In this document: positions 1-8,044 of the stretch, in pieces
How positions within the stretch are numbered: the first letter of the stretch is position 1
Layout of the letters: each line of letters begins with the position of its first letter
From: Halegenticoccus tardaugens
Lineage (GTDB): Archaea; Halobacteriota; Halobacteria; Halobacteriales; Haloferacaceae
NCBI RefSeq assembly: GCF_004116405.1
Contig: NZ_SDIC01000002.1
Location: 248,001 to 312,000 of the forward strand
DNA: 64,000 nt
Direction: 5' to 3'
Translations under genes and position numbers: made by a program
Notes under the pieces: model-generated
Database searches by the model: none
What the model saw: only the letters and a program-made list of their open reading frames with translations
What the model was told of the DNA's origin: nothing

Positions 1-51
1 GTTGGCATTGAGTATGCGCTCTTCGCCAGCCAAAATAAATCTGTGGCCGGA

Positions 52-1071
52 TCAGACGTTCGGTGCGACCTCGGTACAGAGGAGTTCGAGCTGGTCCATC
101 ATGTCTCCATGGGACATCCCCTCGAAGTAGATACGGGTGACAACGTGGTTGACGTCGAGCACGTCCTCGTAGGACCGAAGCTCCTCGATCCAGTCGTCGG
201 GGTCACCCACGATGAAGCGATCCTCGACGAGGTCCTGCGGGTCGTAGTCCTCGTGGATGACGTCGTGACCCAGGTCTCCACGCTCTGACTCCTCGTGTCC
301 ACGGCCTTTGTATTGCTTTTCGTACCCGGAGACGAGATGCTCGTGGGCCAACTCGACCGCCTCTTCGGTCGTTTCGGCGATGATTCCATCCCTGAACAGT
401 GGTTGGTCGACCTCGTCGGAAGGGACACCCTGGCCTTCGAGCATCTCGTCGAACGTGTCACGGCGAGCGGCGAGTCCCTCCCGGTCGGGCTGGGTCCCTG
501 GAAACCAGCAGTCGACCAGCCCTTTCGACCGAAGACGGGCGGTTCGGTCGAGAACGACGTCGTGGTAGCCCCCGACCCAGATCCGGGGCCGCGGGGACGA
601 TGCCGGCCGAGGGGTACACCGGAACTCCTCGACACTCCGGAACTCGCCATCGAAGGTCACACGCTCCTCACTCCACAATCGGGAGACGAGTGTGAGGTAC
701 TCTTCGTACATGGTGCCGCGACGGTCCCGGTCGACTTCGTACAGGTCGAACTCGCGAGGCCGATAACCCACTGCTGCGCCCAGGATGAACCGGCCGTCGG
801 AGAGGCCGTCGAGTATCGCACCGCGCTCCGCCAACCGTACGGGGTCGTAAAGCGGGAGCAGGAGGATCGCTGTCCCCAAGTCAATCTCGCTCGTGACGGG
901 CGCGATACCCGAGAGCACCGTGAGTGGGTCTGACCAGTACTGGTCGACCTCTGCTTCGTGATGTTCCTGCAGGAAGACCGAATCGAGGCCGTTCTGCTCG
1001 GCGTACTGGACCTCCTCGATCAGTTCGTCGTAGTGGTGGTCACCCTGAATCGGTGAGAATCCGAGCCTCAT
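52..1071 (-). CDS. LLM-class flavin-dependent oxidoreductase
   Basis: 339 residues, about the usual length for the bacterial luciferase-like monooxygenase family: a TIM barrel using reduced F420 or FMN. Visible family features are the N-terminal MRLGFSPIQGD strand, QEHH near residue 35, DGLSDGRFILGAAVGYR near residues 87-103 (the usual 'LSxGRxxLGxGxG' cofactor loop), and the PRPRIWVGG strand. It is divergent from the amidase at 1201 with a short shared upstream region. Beside an amidase, a carbamoylase remnant and a maleate isomerase-like protein it could oxidise an N-heterocycle or amide-linked substrate, but that is inference from context. Family sure, substrate unknown. The 51 bases before it at the window edge show no gene. 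Confidence 0.88.
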   Translation of the reverse strand: MRLGFSPIQGDHHYDELIEEVQYAEQNGLDSVFLQEHHEAEVDQYWSDPLTVLSGIAPVTSEIDLGTAILLLPLYDPVRLAERGAILDGLSDGRFILGAAVGYRPREFDLYEVDRDRRGTMYEEYLTLVSRLWSEERVTFDGEFRSVEEFRCTPRPASSPRPRIWVGGYHDVVLDRTARLRSKGLVDCWFPGTQPDREGLAARRDTFDEMLEGQGVPSDEVDQPLFRDGIIAETTEEAVELAHEHLVSGYEKQYKGRGHEESERGDLGHDVIHEDYDPQDLVEDRFIVGDPDDWIEELRSYEDVLDVNHVVTRIYFEGMSHGDMMDQLELLCTEVAPNV

Positions 1072-1200
1072 AGCTATCCTACCGGTGACTGCTCATAAAA
1101 ACGTACTGCGCTCGAAGGACGGCTGACCGCCTCGGAGCCCTTTATGGGGTCATCACCGAACCGGAGAAAGATTGATTATTCGACCGGCAGGTGACAAGCC
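1072..1200. promoter_or_regulatory. Divergent promoter region
   Basis: Shared upstream region of two divergent genes. On the minus strand a T-rich TATA-like box (TTTTTATG, about 1091-1098) lies 20-27 nt before the oxidoreductase ATG, as expected for a leaderless archaeal transcript. On the plus strand CTTTATGG at 1140-1147 lies about 55 nt before the amidase ATG. Both calls are by eye. Confidence 0.4.
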
Positions 1201-2685
1201 ATGACCCGAATGCGTTCTGTCGACGAAGCGGATGTCGAGGCGTACGCCGACGTCATCGATCTCGAGTTCGCTGCCGGTGAGGTAACAGCCGCCGCCGCCC
1301 GAGTGAACACCCTTGCAGACATCTACGAGCAACTCGAGAGCGTCCCCGTCGAATCGATCGAACCCCGGGATACTCGCAGCGACGTCTTCGAAACGCAGCC
1401 GTACCGGCCCGGTAACGACGAAGATCCGCATAATGCCTGGCTTTCGAAGTTCGGTCTGGAACGCCCCGAATCTGGTGATACGGTCGCGGATCTCACGGTC
1501 GCCATCAAGGACAACACGTGCGTCCGAGGCGTGGAGCTCACGTGCGGGTCGCGGGCGTTCGAGGGGTATATCCCGGGCGAACATGCGGAAGTGGTCGATC
1601 GCCTCCTCGACGCTGGTGCGCGAATCGCCGGCAAGACTAACATGGACGAGCTTGCGTTCGGTCCAACTTCCGAGACGAGTGCGTTCGGCCCAACCGAGAA
1701 CCCGGTCAACACCGACCACGTTGCGGGCGGCTCCTCCTCCGGCAGCGCGAGTGCTGTCGCTGCGGGTGACGTCGACCTCGCACTCGGCACCGACACGGGT
1801 GGTAGCGTCCGGATTCCGTCGAGTTACTGCGGAATCGTCGGTATCAAGCCGACGTTCGGCCGTGTACCGCTGCAAGGCATCGCCGAACTCGCGTTCTCGA
1901 TGGACCACGTCGGGTCGCTCGCGCGCGACGTTGAAACGGCTGCACGGGGGCTCGAGGTCATGTCCGATCCTGCGCCAGATGGTTCAGAACTAGACTACAC
2001 GACCGATCTGGGAATCGAAGCTGGGGATCTGACGGTTGGTGTCTGTGAGGCCTTCTTCGCGACGCACGTCTCCGATGCGGTCGAGCGGAGCGTTCGGGCG
2101 GCTATCGACGACCTTGAGGCGCTCGGAGCGAGCATTCGTGAGGTTGAGATACCGGCGTTAGCGCACTCTCGTCCCGCGTGGTGGGGGATCGCACCTGTGG
2201 AGTTCGCCGCCGCCTATGCGACGAACAACGTGGATCTGTGGCGCCGCGGTCGACCAGAGCCGACGTTCTCGGCCGCGTCCGCCCGCGTTCGGCAGGCGTC
2301 GAGTCGGGGACTCGGGACGAATATCAAAGAGATGCTCGCACTCGGCACGCATCTACTCGAGACTCATGACGGGTACCATTACGTCCGGGCGCGACGGCTC
2401 CGGGCACTGCTTCGCGACCAGTTCGAGGCCGTCTTCGAGGATGTTGACGTCCTGGCGGCGCCCTCGACACCGACCACCGCGCTGAAACTCGACGGGTTCG
2501 AACGTGGCGTGACCCCGCCGGTCAACTGGGATACCCACCCTACCAATCTGACCGGTCATCCGAGCATCTCTGTTCCATGTGGGGAGACCGAAGCGGGGCT
2601 TCCGGTTGGATTCCAGTTGATGGGCGCTTGGCACGGCGAGCGGACCGTCATCGACGCAGCCTACACCTTCGAACAGGAGTGTTGA
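1201..2685 (+). CDS. Amidase (amidase signature family)
   Basis: 494 residues, full length for the amidase signature (AS) family that hydrolyses amides to acid and ammonia. The Ser-cisSer-Lys triad is visible with the family's spacing: Lys103 in AIKDN, cis-Ser178 in the AGGSSSGS loop, nucleophile Ser202 in DTGGSVRIP. GKTNMDE at 144-150 and GIKPTFGRVP follow, as in GatA-like enzymes. No GatB or GatC partner is adjacent, so a free catabolic amidase is more likely than a tRNA amidotransferase subunit. It sits with a flavin monooxygenase, an M20 carbamoylase remnant, DUF2848 and a maleate isomerase-like protein, which suggests release of ammonia from an amide or ring-derived intermediate. The ATG at 1201 precedes the first conserved block at a normal distance. 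Confidence 0.9.
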   Translation: MTRMRSVDEADVEAYADVIDLEFAAGEVTAAAARVNTLADIYEQLESVPVESIEPRDTRSDVFETQPYRPGNDEDPHNAWLSKFGLERPESGDTVADLTVAIKDNTCVRGVELTCGSRAFEGYIPGEHAEVVDRLLDAGARIAGKTNMDELAFGPTSETSAFGPTENPVNTDHVAGGSSSGSASAVAAGDVDLALGTDTGGSVRIPSSYCGIVGIKPTFGRVPLQGIAELAFSMDHVGSLARDVETAARGLEVMSDPAPDGSELDYTTDLGIEAGDLTVGVCEAFFATHVSDAVERSVRAAIDDLEALGASIREVEIPALAHSRPAWWGIAPVEFAAAYATNNVDLWRRGRPEPTFSAASARVRQASSRGLGTNIKEMLALGTHLLETHDGYHYVRARRLRALLRDQFEAVFEDVDVLAAPSTPTTALKLDGFERGVTPPVNWDTHPTNLTGHPSISVPCGETEAGLPVGFQLMGAWHGERTVIDAAYTFEQEC

Positions 2686-2790
2686 GGGGGCATCAGTGCC
2701 CGGAGTATCTCGGCACTCACCGTTCGTTGGTGCCAGTTCGGAGGCGTCGGTTAGGTACGCGATGACAGTACCCGAACGGGACGTGAGAGG

Positions 2791-3162
2791 TCAGTTCGCG
2801 AGGTTGAGTACCGTGTTCGCGAAGACGCGAGTCCCACCGAGGACGTCTGTCCACTCAGTATACTCCGCCTCCGAATGGGTCTTGCCGTCTTCACTTGGAA
2901 CGAACACCATCCCGGTCGCCGTGTGTTCGTTCAGGTAGCTCGCATCGTGGCCGGCACCGTTGACGATACGCTGGTGGGACGTGCCGGTCGATTTAGCGGT
3001 CGTCTCGATCACGTCCCGGACGTCCGGTGAGAACTCTGTATGCGTGATCGACCAGAGTTCCTCGAGGTCGTAGGCGGTCCCCTCGCGCTCGCAAGCGGTG
3101 GCGATCTCGAACTCGACCGCCTCGACTGCCCTGTCGACTACCTCGTCGATCGTTAGCGTCAT
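2791..3162 (-). pseudogene. C-terminal remnant of M20-type N-carbamoylase / allantoate amidohydrolase
   Basis: Only 123 residues, against about 410 for the intact family. It matches the C-terminal end of M20 carbamoyl-amino-acid hydrolase/hydantoinase enzymes: AVEFEIATACEREGT, then GAGHDASYLNE (the metal-ligand region near the C terminus), FVPSEDGKTHSEAEYTEW and GTRVFANTVL. The N-terminal metal-binding and lid domains are absent, so it cannot be catalytic alone. An ATG happens to open the fragment, but no N-terminal half is visible upstream; that side runs into a MITE at 3282. I read it as a decayed gene, related in theme to the neighbouring amidase. Confidence 0.82.
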
Positions 3163-3281
3163 AGGACGTCATCGCGGTGTGGTACAATATAACGACGGGT
3201 CAACACGCTCTTCCATCCCGTAGATCTTGATGACGGGACGTGGAATCGGGTGTCACCTCGCTGTTCGAATAGCTGGGTGAT

Positions 3282-3662
3282 GTGACCTACCCCACACCCT
3301 ACCGCACACCCTTGCGGGTTCGCGCTTGCGGGTGGGGCTTCCTGCTTCGGCGTCGGCACGTGCATCCGACCGTGGACACAGCGGTTCCAGACTCCACAGG
3401 CATTCATTCGAAGTGAACCACTCCTATCTGAACGCTTCCCTACGGAACGTTCATCCGAGCCGCACCGCGCAGTGCGTGGGGAGCCTCGGGGTCTCCGCTT
3501 CTCCCACTTCACGCACGGGCGGTGCTACGGGAAGAGAGTATCAAGCTACCGATGGTGCAAACAGACGATGGCGGCGCTGTCTCCCCTCCCTACTCGCTTG
3601 TGCTTCCGACGCGTGTCGGAAGCCCTGCGCTCGTTGAGGAAGGGGACTTAGCGCCTCAATTC
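3282..3662 (-). mobile_element. MITE of the IS200/IS605 (TnpB) type, copy 1
   Basis: A non-coding stretch between the M20 remnant and the DUF2848 gene. One end (3282 onward) has the GTGACCTAC...GGGGCTTCCTG right-end palindrome, homologous to the right end of the TnpB element at 5222. The other end (about 3590-3662) has the left-end pattern CTGTCTCCCCTCC...GAGGAAGGGGACTTAGCGCC. Inside are ACAGCGGTTCCAGACTCCA and a GAAGTGAACCACTCC block, which align with the tnpB 3' tail of other copies. No intact ORF. It is the most diverged of the four related MITEs (see 15444, 29459, 34369). Confidence 0.7.
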
Positions 3663-3709
3663 AGTTAATCTGAACAAACAGGGATCTAATCGAGACGCCA
3701 ATCGTCGCG

Positions 3710-4381
3710 TCAAATCGGTTCGACATCGTAACCGACTGCGATCGATCGTTCGCGAACGGGGTCGTTGAGTTCGACCTCAAATCGGTCGCCTGGAGTTAGC
3801 TTTCCCTCGACTGTCGGCACCGTTCCGGAGAGGATGGCGGTGCCGTTGAGATCTCCGGGATAGCGTTCGTGGATCTCTTCGATGACCTCTTCCGGTGGGA
3901 GAATGGAGGCGAGCGTCGTGTCCTGGTATCGGCGACAGTCCCCGTCGACTGTGTTCCACGCTCGAATCTCGATCTCGTCCCAGTGTTCCCGGACATCTGA
4001 AAGCCGCCATGCCTGCTTAGAAACGACGTTTGGGGCGATCTGCTTGGCGAGCTGGATGCCGTGTTTTTCGAGTGCGCGGTCGGTCTGGTCGCTCGCCGCG
4101 GCGACGTACGTTTCCCGTCCCGTGACGAAGAGCGCGTACTCCGCCTCTCCGGACGTATCCTCACCGACAGTCTGGACCTGTCCCGGATTTGAGAGCAGGG
4201 TGTAGGGGGCAACCTGATACGCCGTCGGCACGCTCTCGGGTTCTTCGCTGATGACGTCGTCTTCGAGCATCTCGCCGATGTGTCCTCGAACCGATTCCTG
4301 ATCACGACCACTGTACCCCGCGTTGATGACGCGGTCGAGTTCGATCGATACACGCTCCCCATCGACGGTGAGTGTTACCAT
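3710..4381 (-). CDS. DUF2848 family protein (FAH-like fold)
   Basis: 223 residues from the ATG at 4381, the best start because it gives the family N terminus (MVTLTVDGERV). An in-frame extension to 4513 has no family match and runs into the divergent gene's upstream region. Conserved DUF2848 features are AGYSGRDQESVRGHIGE, VPTAYQVAPYTLLSN, a GEDTSGEAEYALF motif, SDQTDRALEKHG, and QIAPNVVSKQAW. The family is predicted to share the fumarylacetoacetate-hydrolase-type fold and is often found beside amidases and Asp/Glu racemase-type enzymes in catabolic clusters, as here. Its reaction is not established; hydrolysis or decarboxylation of a small diacid-type compound is a guess from fold and neighbours. 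Divergent from the maleate isomerase-like gene. Confidence 0.85.
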   Translation of the reverse strand: MVTLTVDGERVSIELDRVINAGYSGRDQESVRGHIGEMLEDDVISEEPESVPTAYQVAPYTLLSNPGQVQTVGEDTSGEAEYALFVTGRETYVAAASDQTDRALEKHGIQLAKQIAPNVVSKQAWRLSDVREHWDEIEIRAWNTVDGDCRRYQDTTLASILPPEEVIEEIHERYPGDLNGTAILSGTVPTVEGKLTPGDRFEVELNDPVRERSIAVGYDVEPI

Positions 4382-4515
4382 CTCGAGTGATGGTCGGACG
4401 TATCCTACATAGGTTTTCGCCCGCAGTGATCGATGTCTGCTGTCCTCGGTCTCTGCAAGTTGAAACCCCATCCACGGGGGAGAAATGTTAACAGGGCGTG
4501 CGACCAGATACACGT
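4382..4515. promoter_or_regulatory. Divergent promoter region
   Basis: 134 bases between the DUF2848 gene (ATG 4381) and the maleate isomerase-like gene (ATG 4516). It is the only place for the promoters of these two divergent genes. No operator-like repeat is obvious. Confidence 0.35.
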
Positions 4516-5226
4516 ATGAATGGTTGGCGCGGCCGCCTCGGCCTCATCGTCCCGTCGTCTAACACCACGAACGAACCCGAGTTTTACCGAACCCTACCGG
4601 ATGGTGTCTCGTTGCATACTTCGAGGATGCGGCTCGAAGACGCTGACGCAGGCAACCTGACGGAGATGGCCGACGAGGTCGAACGGTGTGTGGAACTTCT
4701 CTCCACTGCAGACGTCGACGCCATCGCCTACGGCTGCACTACCGGGTCGCTCGTGAAAGGACCAGGGTACGACGAGGAGATAGAGTCACGAATCCGCGAA
4801 GCGGCAGGGGTTCCCGGTGTGGCGACCGCCGCCGCCATCAAGCGGGCGTTCGACGCGCTTGGTCTCGAGTCATTGGCGATTACAACGCCGTATATCGAGG
4901 ATCTCAACAGACGTGAAGACGAGTTTCTCGACGCCGCTGGCTACGATGTACACGACATAACCGGACTCGGCATCAAGCCGAACCTTACGATCGGCGAGCA
5001 GCAACCAGAGACGGCGTACCGCGAGGTGCAAACGCTCGCACACGCGGACGCTGACGGCGTCTTTATCAGCTGTACGAACTACCGGACCTTCGAGGTCATC
5101 GAACCGTTAGAGCGCGACCTCGACAAACCGGTCGTGACGAGCAACCAGGCGACGCTGTGGAACGCCCTCGAAATGCTCGGCGTCGATCCGCCGAAGAACG
5201 CTCCCGGACGGCTGTTCGACACGTGA
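4516..5226 (+). CDS. Maleate isomerase / arylmalonate decarboxylase-like (Asp/Glu racemase superfamily)
   Basis: 236 residues from ATG 4516. The start RGRLGLIVPSSNTTNEPEF is the typical N terminus of maleate cis-trans isomerase and AMDase proteins. The two catalytic Cys of the superfamily are present: one in AYGCTTGS (about residue 74) and one in FISCTNYRT (about residue 189). These enzymes isomerise maleate to fumarate, decarboxylate arylmalonates or racemise hydantoins through Cys thiols. With an amidase and DUF2848 nearby, an amide or ring-derived C4 diacid is plausible. The terminal codons ...DT-TGA run into the right end of the TnpB element, and the stop codon TGA is part of that element's GTGAAC end, so the natural C terminus may have been altered by a few residues. 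Confidence 0.85.
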   Translation: MNGWRGRLGLIVPSSNTTNEPEFYRTLPDGVSLHTSRMRLEDADAGNLTEMADEVERCVELLSTADVDAIAYGCTTGSLVKGPGYDEEIESRIREAAGVPGVATAAAIKRAFDALGLESLAITTPYIEDLNRREDEFLDAAGYDVHDITGLGIKPNLTIGEQQPETAYREVQTLAHADADGVFISCTNYRTFEVIEPLERDLDKPVVTSNQATLWNALEMLGVDPPKNAPGRLFDT

Positions 5227-5237
5227 ACTACCCCGCC

Positions 5238-6464
5238 CTACGCGCTTCGCGCGTTGAGGACGGGGCTTCCTGCTTCTAAGACACGCTTTGCAGACACAAC
5301 AGTGTCCGTAGGGAGCGCAGTCTCCACAGGCGTTGAATCGGAGTGAACCACTCCTACTTTCTTGAGACCACGGGCAAGGATATTCCATGCCGCGTTCGCG
5401 TCTCTATCCGCTTCGAACCCACACGACGGACACGAATGCTCACGTACCCACAGCGGTCTGTCCGTCTTCACGCCGCAAGACGCGCATTCCTTCGTCGTGT
5501 GTCTCGGATTCACTGGAACGTAGTACGTGCCTTCGCGTTCACACTTGTATTCGAGCATCCGCAGGAACGTTCCCCACGCCGCTCCGGCGCGATTGCGGCT
5601 GTTCGACGGGAGTTCCATCAACCCCTTCGCGTCGAGGTCTTCGACCGCTACAAGGTCGTACTCTTTGGCGTAGTAGTTCGACAGCTTGTGCAAGAAGTCA
5701 CGGCGCTTCTGTTTCAACTCCGCGTGACGGCGTGCAACGACATGCTGTTGCTTTCGGTAGTTCGCTGACCCGTGTTGCTTCCGCGAGAGCTTCCGTTGTT
5801 CGCGTTCCAACCACTCGCGTTCGTTCGAGAGGTCAAGTGATTCGACGGCAGTTCCGTCGGTATCGTGAGCGTACTTGAGAATACCAACGTCGATTCCTAC
5901 CACGTCGGTGAGTTCATCGGGTTTCTCGGGAGGGTTGCGGTCTACTTCGACGCCGAAGGTTGCGAACCACTCGCCCGTCGGTTCCTTCTTGAGCGTGACC
6001 TGCTTGAGTTTCGCGTCGTCAGGAATAGCGCGGTGAAGTCGTATCGGAATATCCGCGAGTTTCGAAAGTGACAGTACGGTCTGACCGCCCTTCTTGTCGA
6101 GCTTGAAGCCAGATTGACTGTACGTGAAACTGTGGAACTCCCGTGGTGGTTTCCACTTGAGCATTCCGACGCCATAGCCGTTCTCCTTGAGTTTGGAGAG
6201 GCCTTTCAGGTTGTCGAACAGGCGTTCTACGATGGTTTGGAGAACCTTCGAGTATACGTCCGAGAGGCCGTCCCACCACTGTTTGAGGTTTGGTAGTTCC
6301 GACCGAATCGTGGTCATAGACGGGAGTTTTCCGTTGTTCTCTCGGTGCTCGTTGAGTCGGTAGAGCGCGTGATTGTACAGTTGCCTACAGATATCGCGGT
6401 GGCGGTCCAACTCCTCGCGGTGGGCGTCGGACAGGTTAAGACGATATTTGTAGGCGTAGTACAT
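5238..6464 (-). CDS. tnpB: TnpB RNA-guided endonuclease, IS200/IS605 family
   Basis: 408 residues, full length. The RuvC-like site looks intact: Asp192 in VGIDVGI, Glu275 in AVEDLDAK, and Asp353/355 in EADRDANAAWN. The zinc ribbon has Cys327/330 (CASC) and Cys345/348 (CPSC). Arg-rich linker helices lie around 220-265. TnpB proteins of this group are guide-RNA-directed DNA nucleases that cut next to a transposon-adjacent motif and help the element persist. The stop codon lies inside the right-end hairpin. A 42-residue ORF ends one base before the ATG, suggesting translational coupling. No Y1 transposase TnpA is present, so mobility would need one supplied in trans. This appears to be the only intact nuclease among many relics in the window. 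Confidence 0.93.
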   Translation of the reverse strand: MYYAYKYRLNLSDAHREELDRHRDICRQLYNHALYRLNEHRENNGKLPSMTTIRSELPNLKQWWDGLSDVYSKVLQTIVERLFDNLKGLSKLKENGYGVGMLKWKPPREFHSFTYSQSGFKLDKKGGQTVLSLSKLADIPIRLHRAIPDDAKLKQVTLKKEPTGEWFATFGVEVDRNPPEKPDELTDVVGIDVGILKYAHDTDGTAVESLDLSNEREWLEREQRKLSRKQHGSANYRKQQHVVARRHAELKQKRRDFLHKLSNYYAKEYDLVAVEDLDAKGLMELPSNSRNRAGAAWGTFLRMLEYKCEREGTYYVPVNPRHTTKECASCGVKTDRPLWVREHSCPSCGFEADRDANAAWNILARGLKKVGVVHSDSTPVETALPTDTVVSAKRVLEAGSPVLNARSA

Positions 6465-6465
6465 G

Positions 6466-6594
6466 CTACTCGCGTTCCTCGATAAGTTCGTCCAATTTCT
6501 CGCGGATAAATGACGAGAGAATCAGATGATTCTTCTGAATCCACTCATCTTGGTCTTCGCGGATGTTGATTGTCTTCCGCTTCACTGTATACAT
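6466..6594 (-). CDS. Small RHH-like protein preceding tnpB
   Basis: 42 residues starting MYTVKRKTINIRED and ending REKLDELIEERE. A beta-strand-like start (VKRKTINI) is followed by two predicted helices (DQDEWIQKN, then LSSFIREKLDELIEE), the size and pattern of a ribbon-helix-helix monomer. The stop codon TAG is one base before the tnpB ATG, so the two are probably co-translated. An alternative ATG three codons upstream (6603) would give 45 residues. It could be a repressor of tnpB or of the element, or help in end recognition. The function is inference; the ORF and coupling are seen directly. Confidence 0.65.
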   Translation of the reverse strand: MYTVKRKTINIREDQDEWIQKNHLILSSFIREKLDELIEERE

Positions 6595-6805
6595 GTATTG
6601 CATGGTGTATGCATTAAATGCCTCGATTGCGTGGACCTGTGGGCCTGCAACAAAACAGCGTACGAACAGACGATGACGGCGCTGTATCCCCTCCTGCTCG
6701 CGCCTTCCCTTCGGTCGGCGCTCGCTGAGGAAAGGGGCTTAGCGCCTCGATTAAGCTAAAGTCGTGGGCTTCCGCTCGTTACATGTCACCCACGTCGGTG
6801 TACTG

Positions 6806-7381
6806 CTACTCTCCAGTCAGTGCGTCACGCACGCGCCGCTTGATGTGTGCGAAGTCGAACGGTGGTCGGGACTCAGGTTCGACCGGCTCGACGCGGCAGA
6901 CGATGAGTTCCGCATGGTCGCTCTCGATCGCTTCACGGTAGGCTCGTTCGAACGCGTCGTCGCTTTCGACGCGTGTCGCGGAAACGCCGCAGCTCTCCGC
7001 GACTCCGGCGAAGTCAGTGGTCGCCGAGTAGGTCGGCTGCCCGCCGGTCGTTCCGTAGACGGCGTTGTCCCAGAGGACGACCGTGAGATTCGGTGGGTCG
7101 ACGGTACCGACCGTCGAGAGCACGCCAAGCGACATGAGGAGCGAGCCGTCACCCTCGAAGACGACGACGGGCTCGTCGATCGCCAGTGCGAGACCGAGAC
7201 CGGTCGATGTCGTCACACCCATGCTGCCCCACTGGTAGAAGTTCCGCTCACGGTCATCGACGCCCGCGAGGACGTACGAGCTAACGCCGAGATTCGAGAC
7301 GGCCGCAGCATCTGGCGTGGCCTCGAGGGCTGCCGCCGTGCACGCGTACTGGTCGGCTCGTCCGCCGTTCTCCCCCGTCAT
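6806..7381 (-). CDS. TPP-dependent decarboxylase, PP-domain subunit (sulfopyruvate/phosphonopyruvate decarboxylase beta-like)
   Basis: 191 residues, the size of the TPP pyrophosphate-binding (PP) domain alone. The diphosphate/Mg motif reads GDGSLLMSLGVLS...NLTVVLWDN (about residues 77-106), followed by YGTTGGQPT. The N-terminal part has FYQWGSMGVTTSTGLGLALA, typical of ComE/Ppd PP domains. It pairs with the gene directly downstream of its promoter side (7378-7890), which supplies the PYR domain; their reading frames overlap by 4 bases (ATGA). Such split enzymes decarboxylate sulfopyruvate or phosphonopyruvate-like 2-oxoacids. The actual substrate is not shown, and no coenzyme M or phosphonate genes are nearby. 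Confidence 0.86.
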   Translation of the reverse strand: MTGENGGRADQYACTAAALEATPDAAAVSNLGVSSYVLAGVDDRERNFYQWGSMGVTTSTGLGLALAIDEPVVVFEGDGSLLMSLGVLSTVGTVDPPNLTVVLWDNAVYGTTGGQPTYSATTDFAGVAESCGVSATRVESDDAFERAYREAIESDHAELIVCRVEPVEPESRPPFDFAHIKRRVRDALTGE

Positions 7382-7890
7382 CTCGCCTCCTCCTTGTAGC
7401 CCGTCACCGTCGACTCCAGGAGGATCACGTAAGGCGTCTCCGTCGTAAACGCCGTCTCCGAGGCCATCTGGACTCGCTCCCCGACGAGTTCCTCGTCTTG
7501 GATGGCGTGATTGCGCACGCCCACGTCGTCGAGCAGGTCGGACATGTTATAGCCCGACGCGACCTGTGCGAGGTTGAACTCACCGAGGTCACCCCGACGC
7601 GTGGCGATCCCGACGAAGGGGATGCGCGCGGGCACGCTCAGCGACGCGAGCGCGTTGAACGTGTTGGCGAGCCCGCTCGATTGACAGAGGAGCACACCGC
7701 GTTTCCCGCCGAGCCACGCCCCGGAAAGAACGCCGACTGCCGCCTCCTCCCGCGTTACGAGCACCGTCTCGAAGTCGTCATCGCTCTCCGCAGCCTCGAT
7801 GAGCGGTGCCATCTTTGTGTCCGGAAGGTGCGCAACCAGTTCGACCTCTGTCCGTTTCAATGCCGCAATCGTCTGCTCTATCCAATCCAT
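7378..7890 (-). CDS. TPP-dependent decarboxylase, PYR-domain subunit (alpha)
   Basis: 170 residues, the usual length of a stand-alone TPP pyrimidine-binding (PYR) domain such as ComD. The conserved activating Glu is in VTREEAAVGVLSGAWLGG (about residues 45-62). LCQSSGLANTFNALASL and ARIPFVGIATRRG follow the family pattern. It is the first gene of a two-gene operon with the PP subunit. The neighbouring divergent gene encodes a full-length TPP enzyme, so this locus holds one fused and one split TPP decarboxylase. The ATG at 7890 is followed by MDWIEQTIAALKRTEVE, a normal family start. Confidence 0.86.
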   Translation of the reverse strand: MDWIEQTIAALKRTEVELVAHLPDTKMAPLIEAAESDDDFETVLVTREEAAVGVLSGAWLGGKRGVLLCQSSGLANTFNALASLSVPARIPFVGIATRRGDLGEFNLAQVASGYNMSDLLDDVGVRNHAIQDEELVGERVQMASETAFTTETPYVILLESTVTGYKEEAR

Positions 7891-8044
7891 GGTTGAAACC
7901 GTCCCGCATTCGGCCCGAAAACGGGCGTATCAGACACCTCTTCTACCGTGGTCCGACCTATAGAGGCTATGGGTAACTACGGTTGTCGCCGGTTCCGGGC
8001 TGCCACCCTGTGTATTCATACAACCACAGGAGCGAGTTCTTCCC
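7891..8044. promoter_or_regulatory. Divergent promoter region of the TPP enzymes
   Basis: 154 bases between the split decarboxylase operon and the full-length TPP enzyme. CGACCTATAGAGG near 7955-7967 and GTGTATTCATACAACC near 8010-8025 are possible TATA regions. No clear operator was seen. Confidence 0.3.

Larger units (their letters stand above)
5222..6768 (-). mobile_element. Complete TnpB-only element (IS200/IS605 group, IS1341 type)
   Basis: Contains a full tnpB and a small upstream ORF, no tnpA. On the minus strand the left end (about 6768-6670) has a palindrome pair around GAGGCGCTAAGCCCC and GGGGATACAGCGCC. The right end (about 5270-5222) has the GAAGCCCCGTCC...AGGGCGGGGTAGTTCAC hairpin, which overlaps the tnpB stop codon. 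The same ends recur in the MITEs at 3282, 15444, 29459 and 34369. The left side abuts half of another IS hairpin (AGTCGTGGGCTTCC, 6773-6786). In such elements the guide RNA spans the tnpB 3' end and right end and continues into the flank; here the flank is the 3' end of the maleate isomerase gene. Confidence 0.8.
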
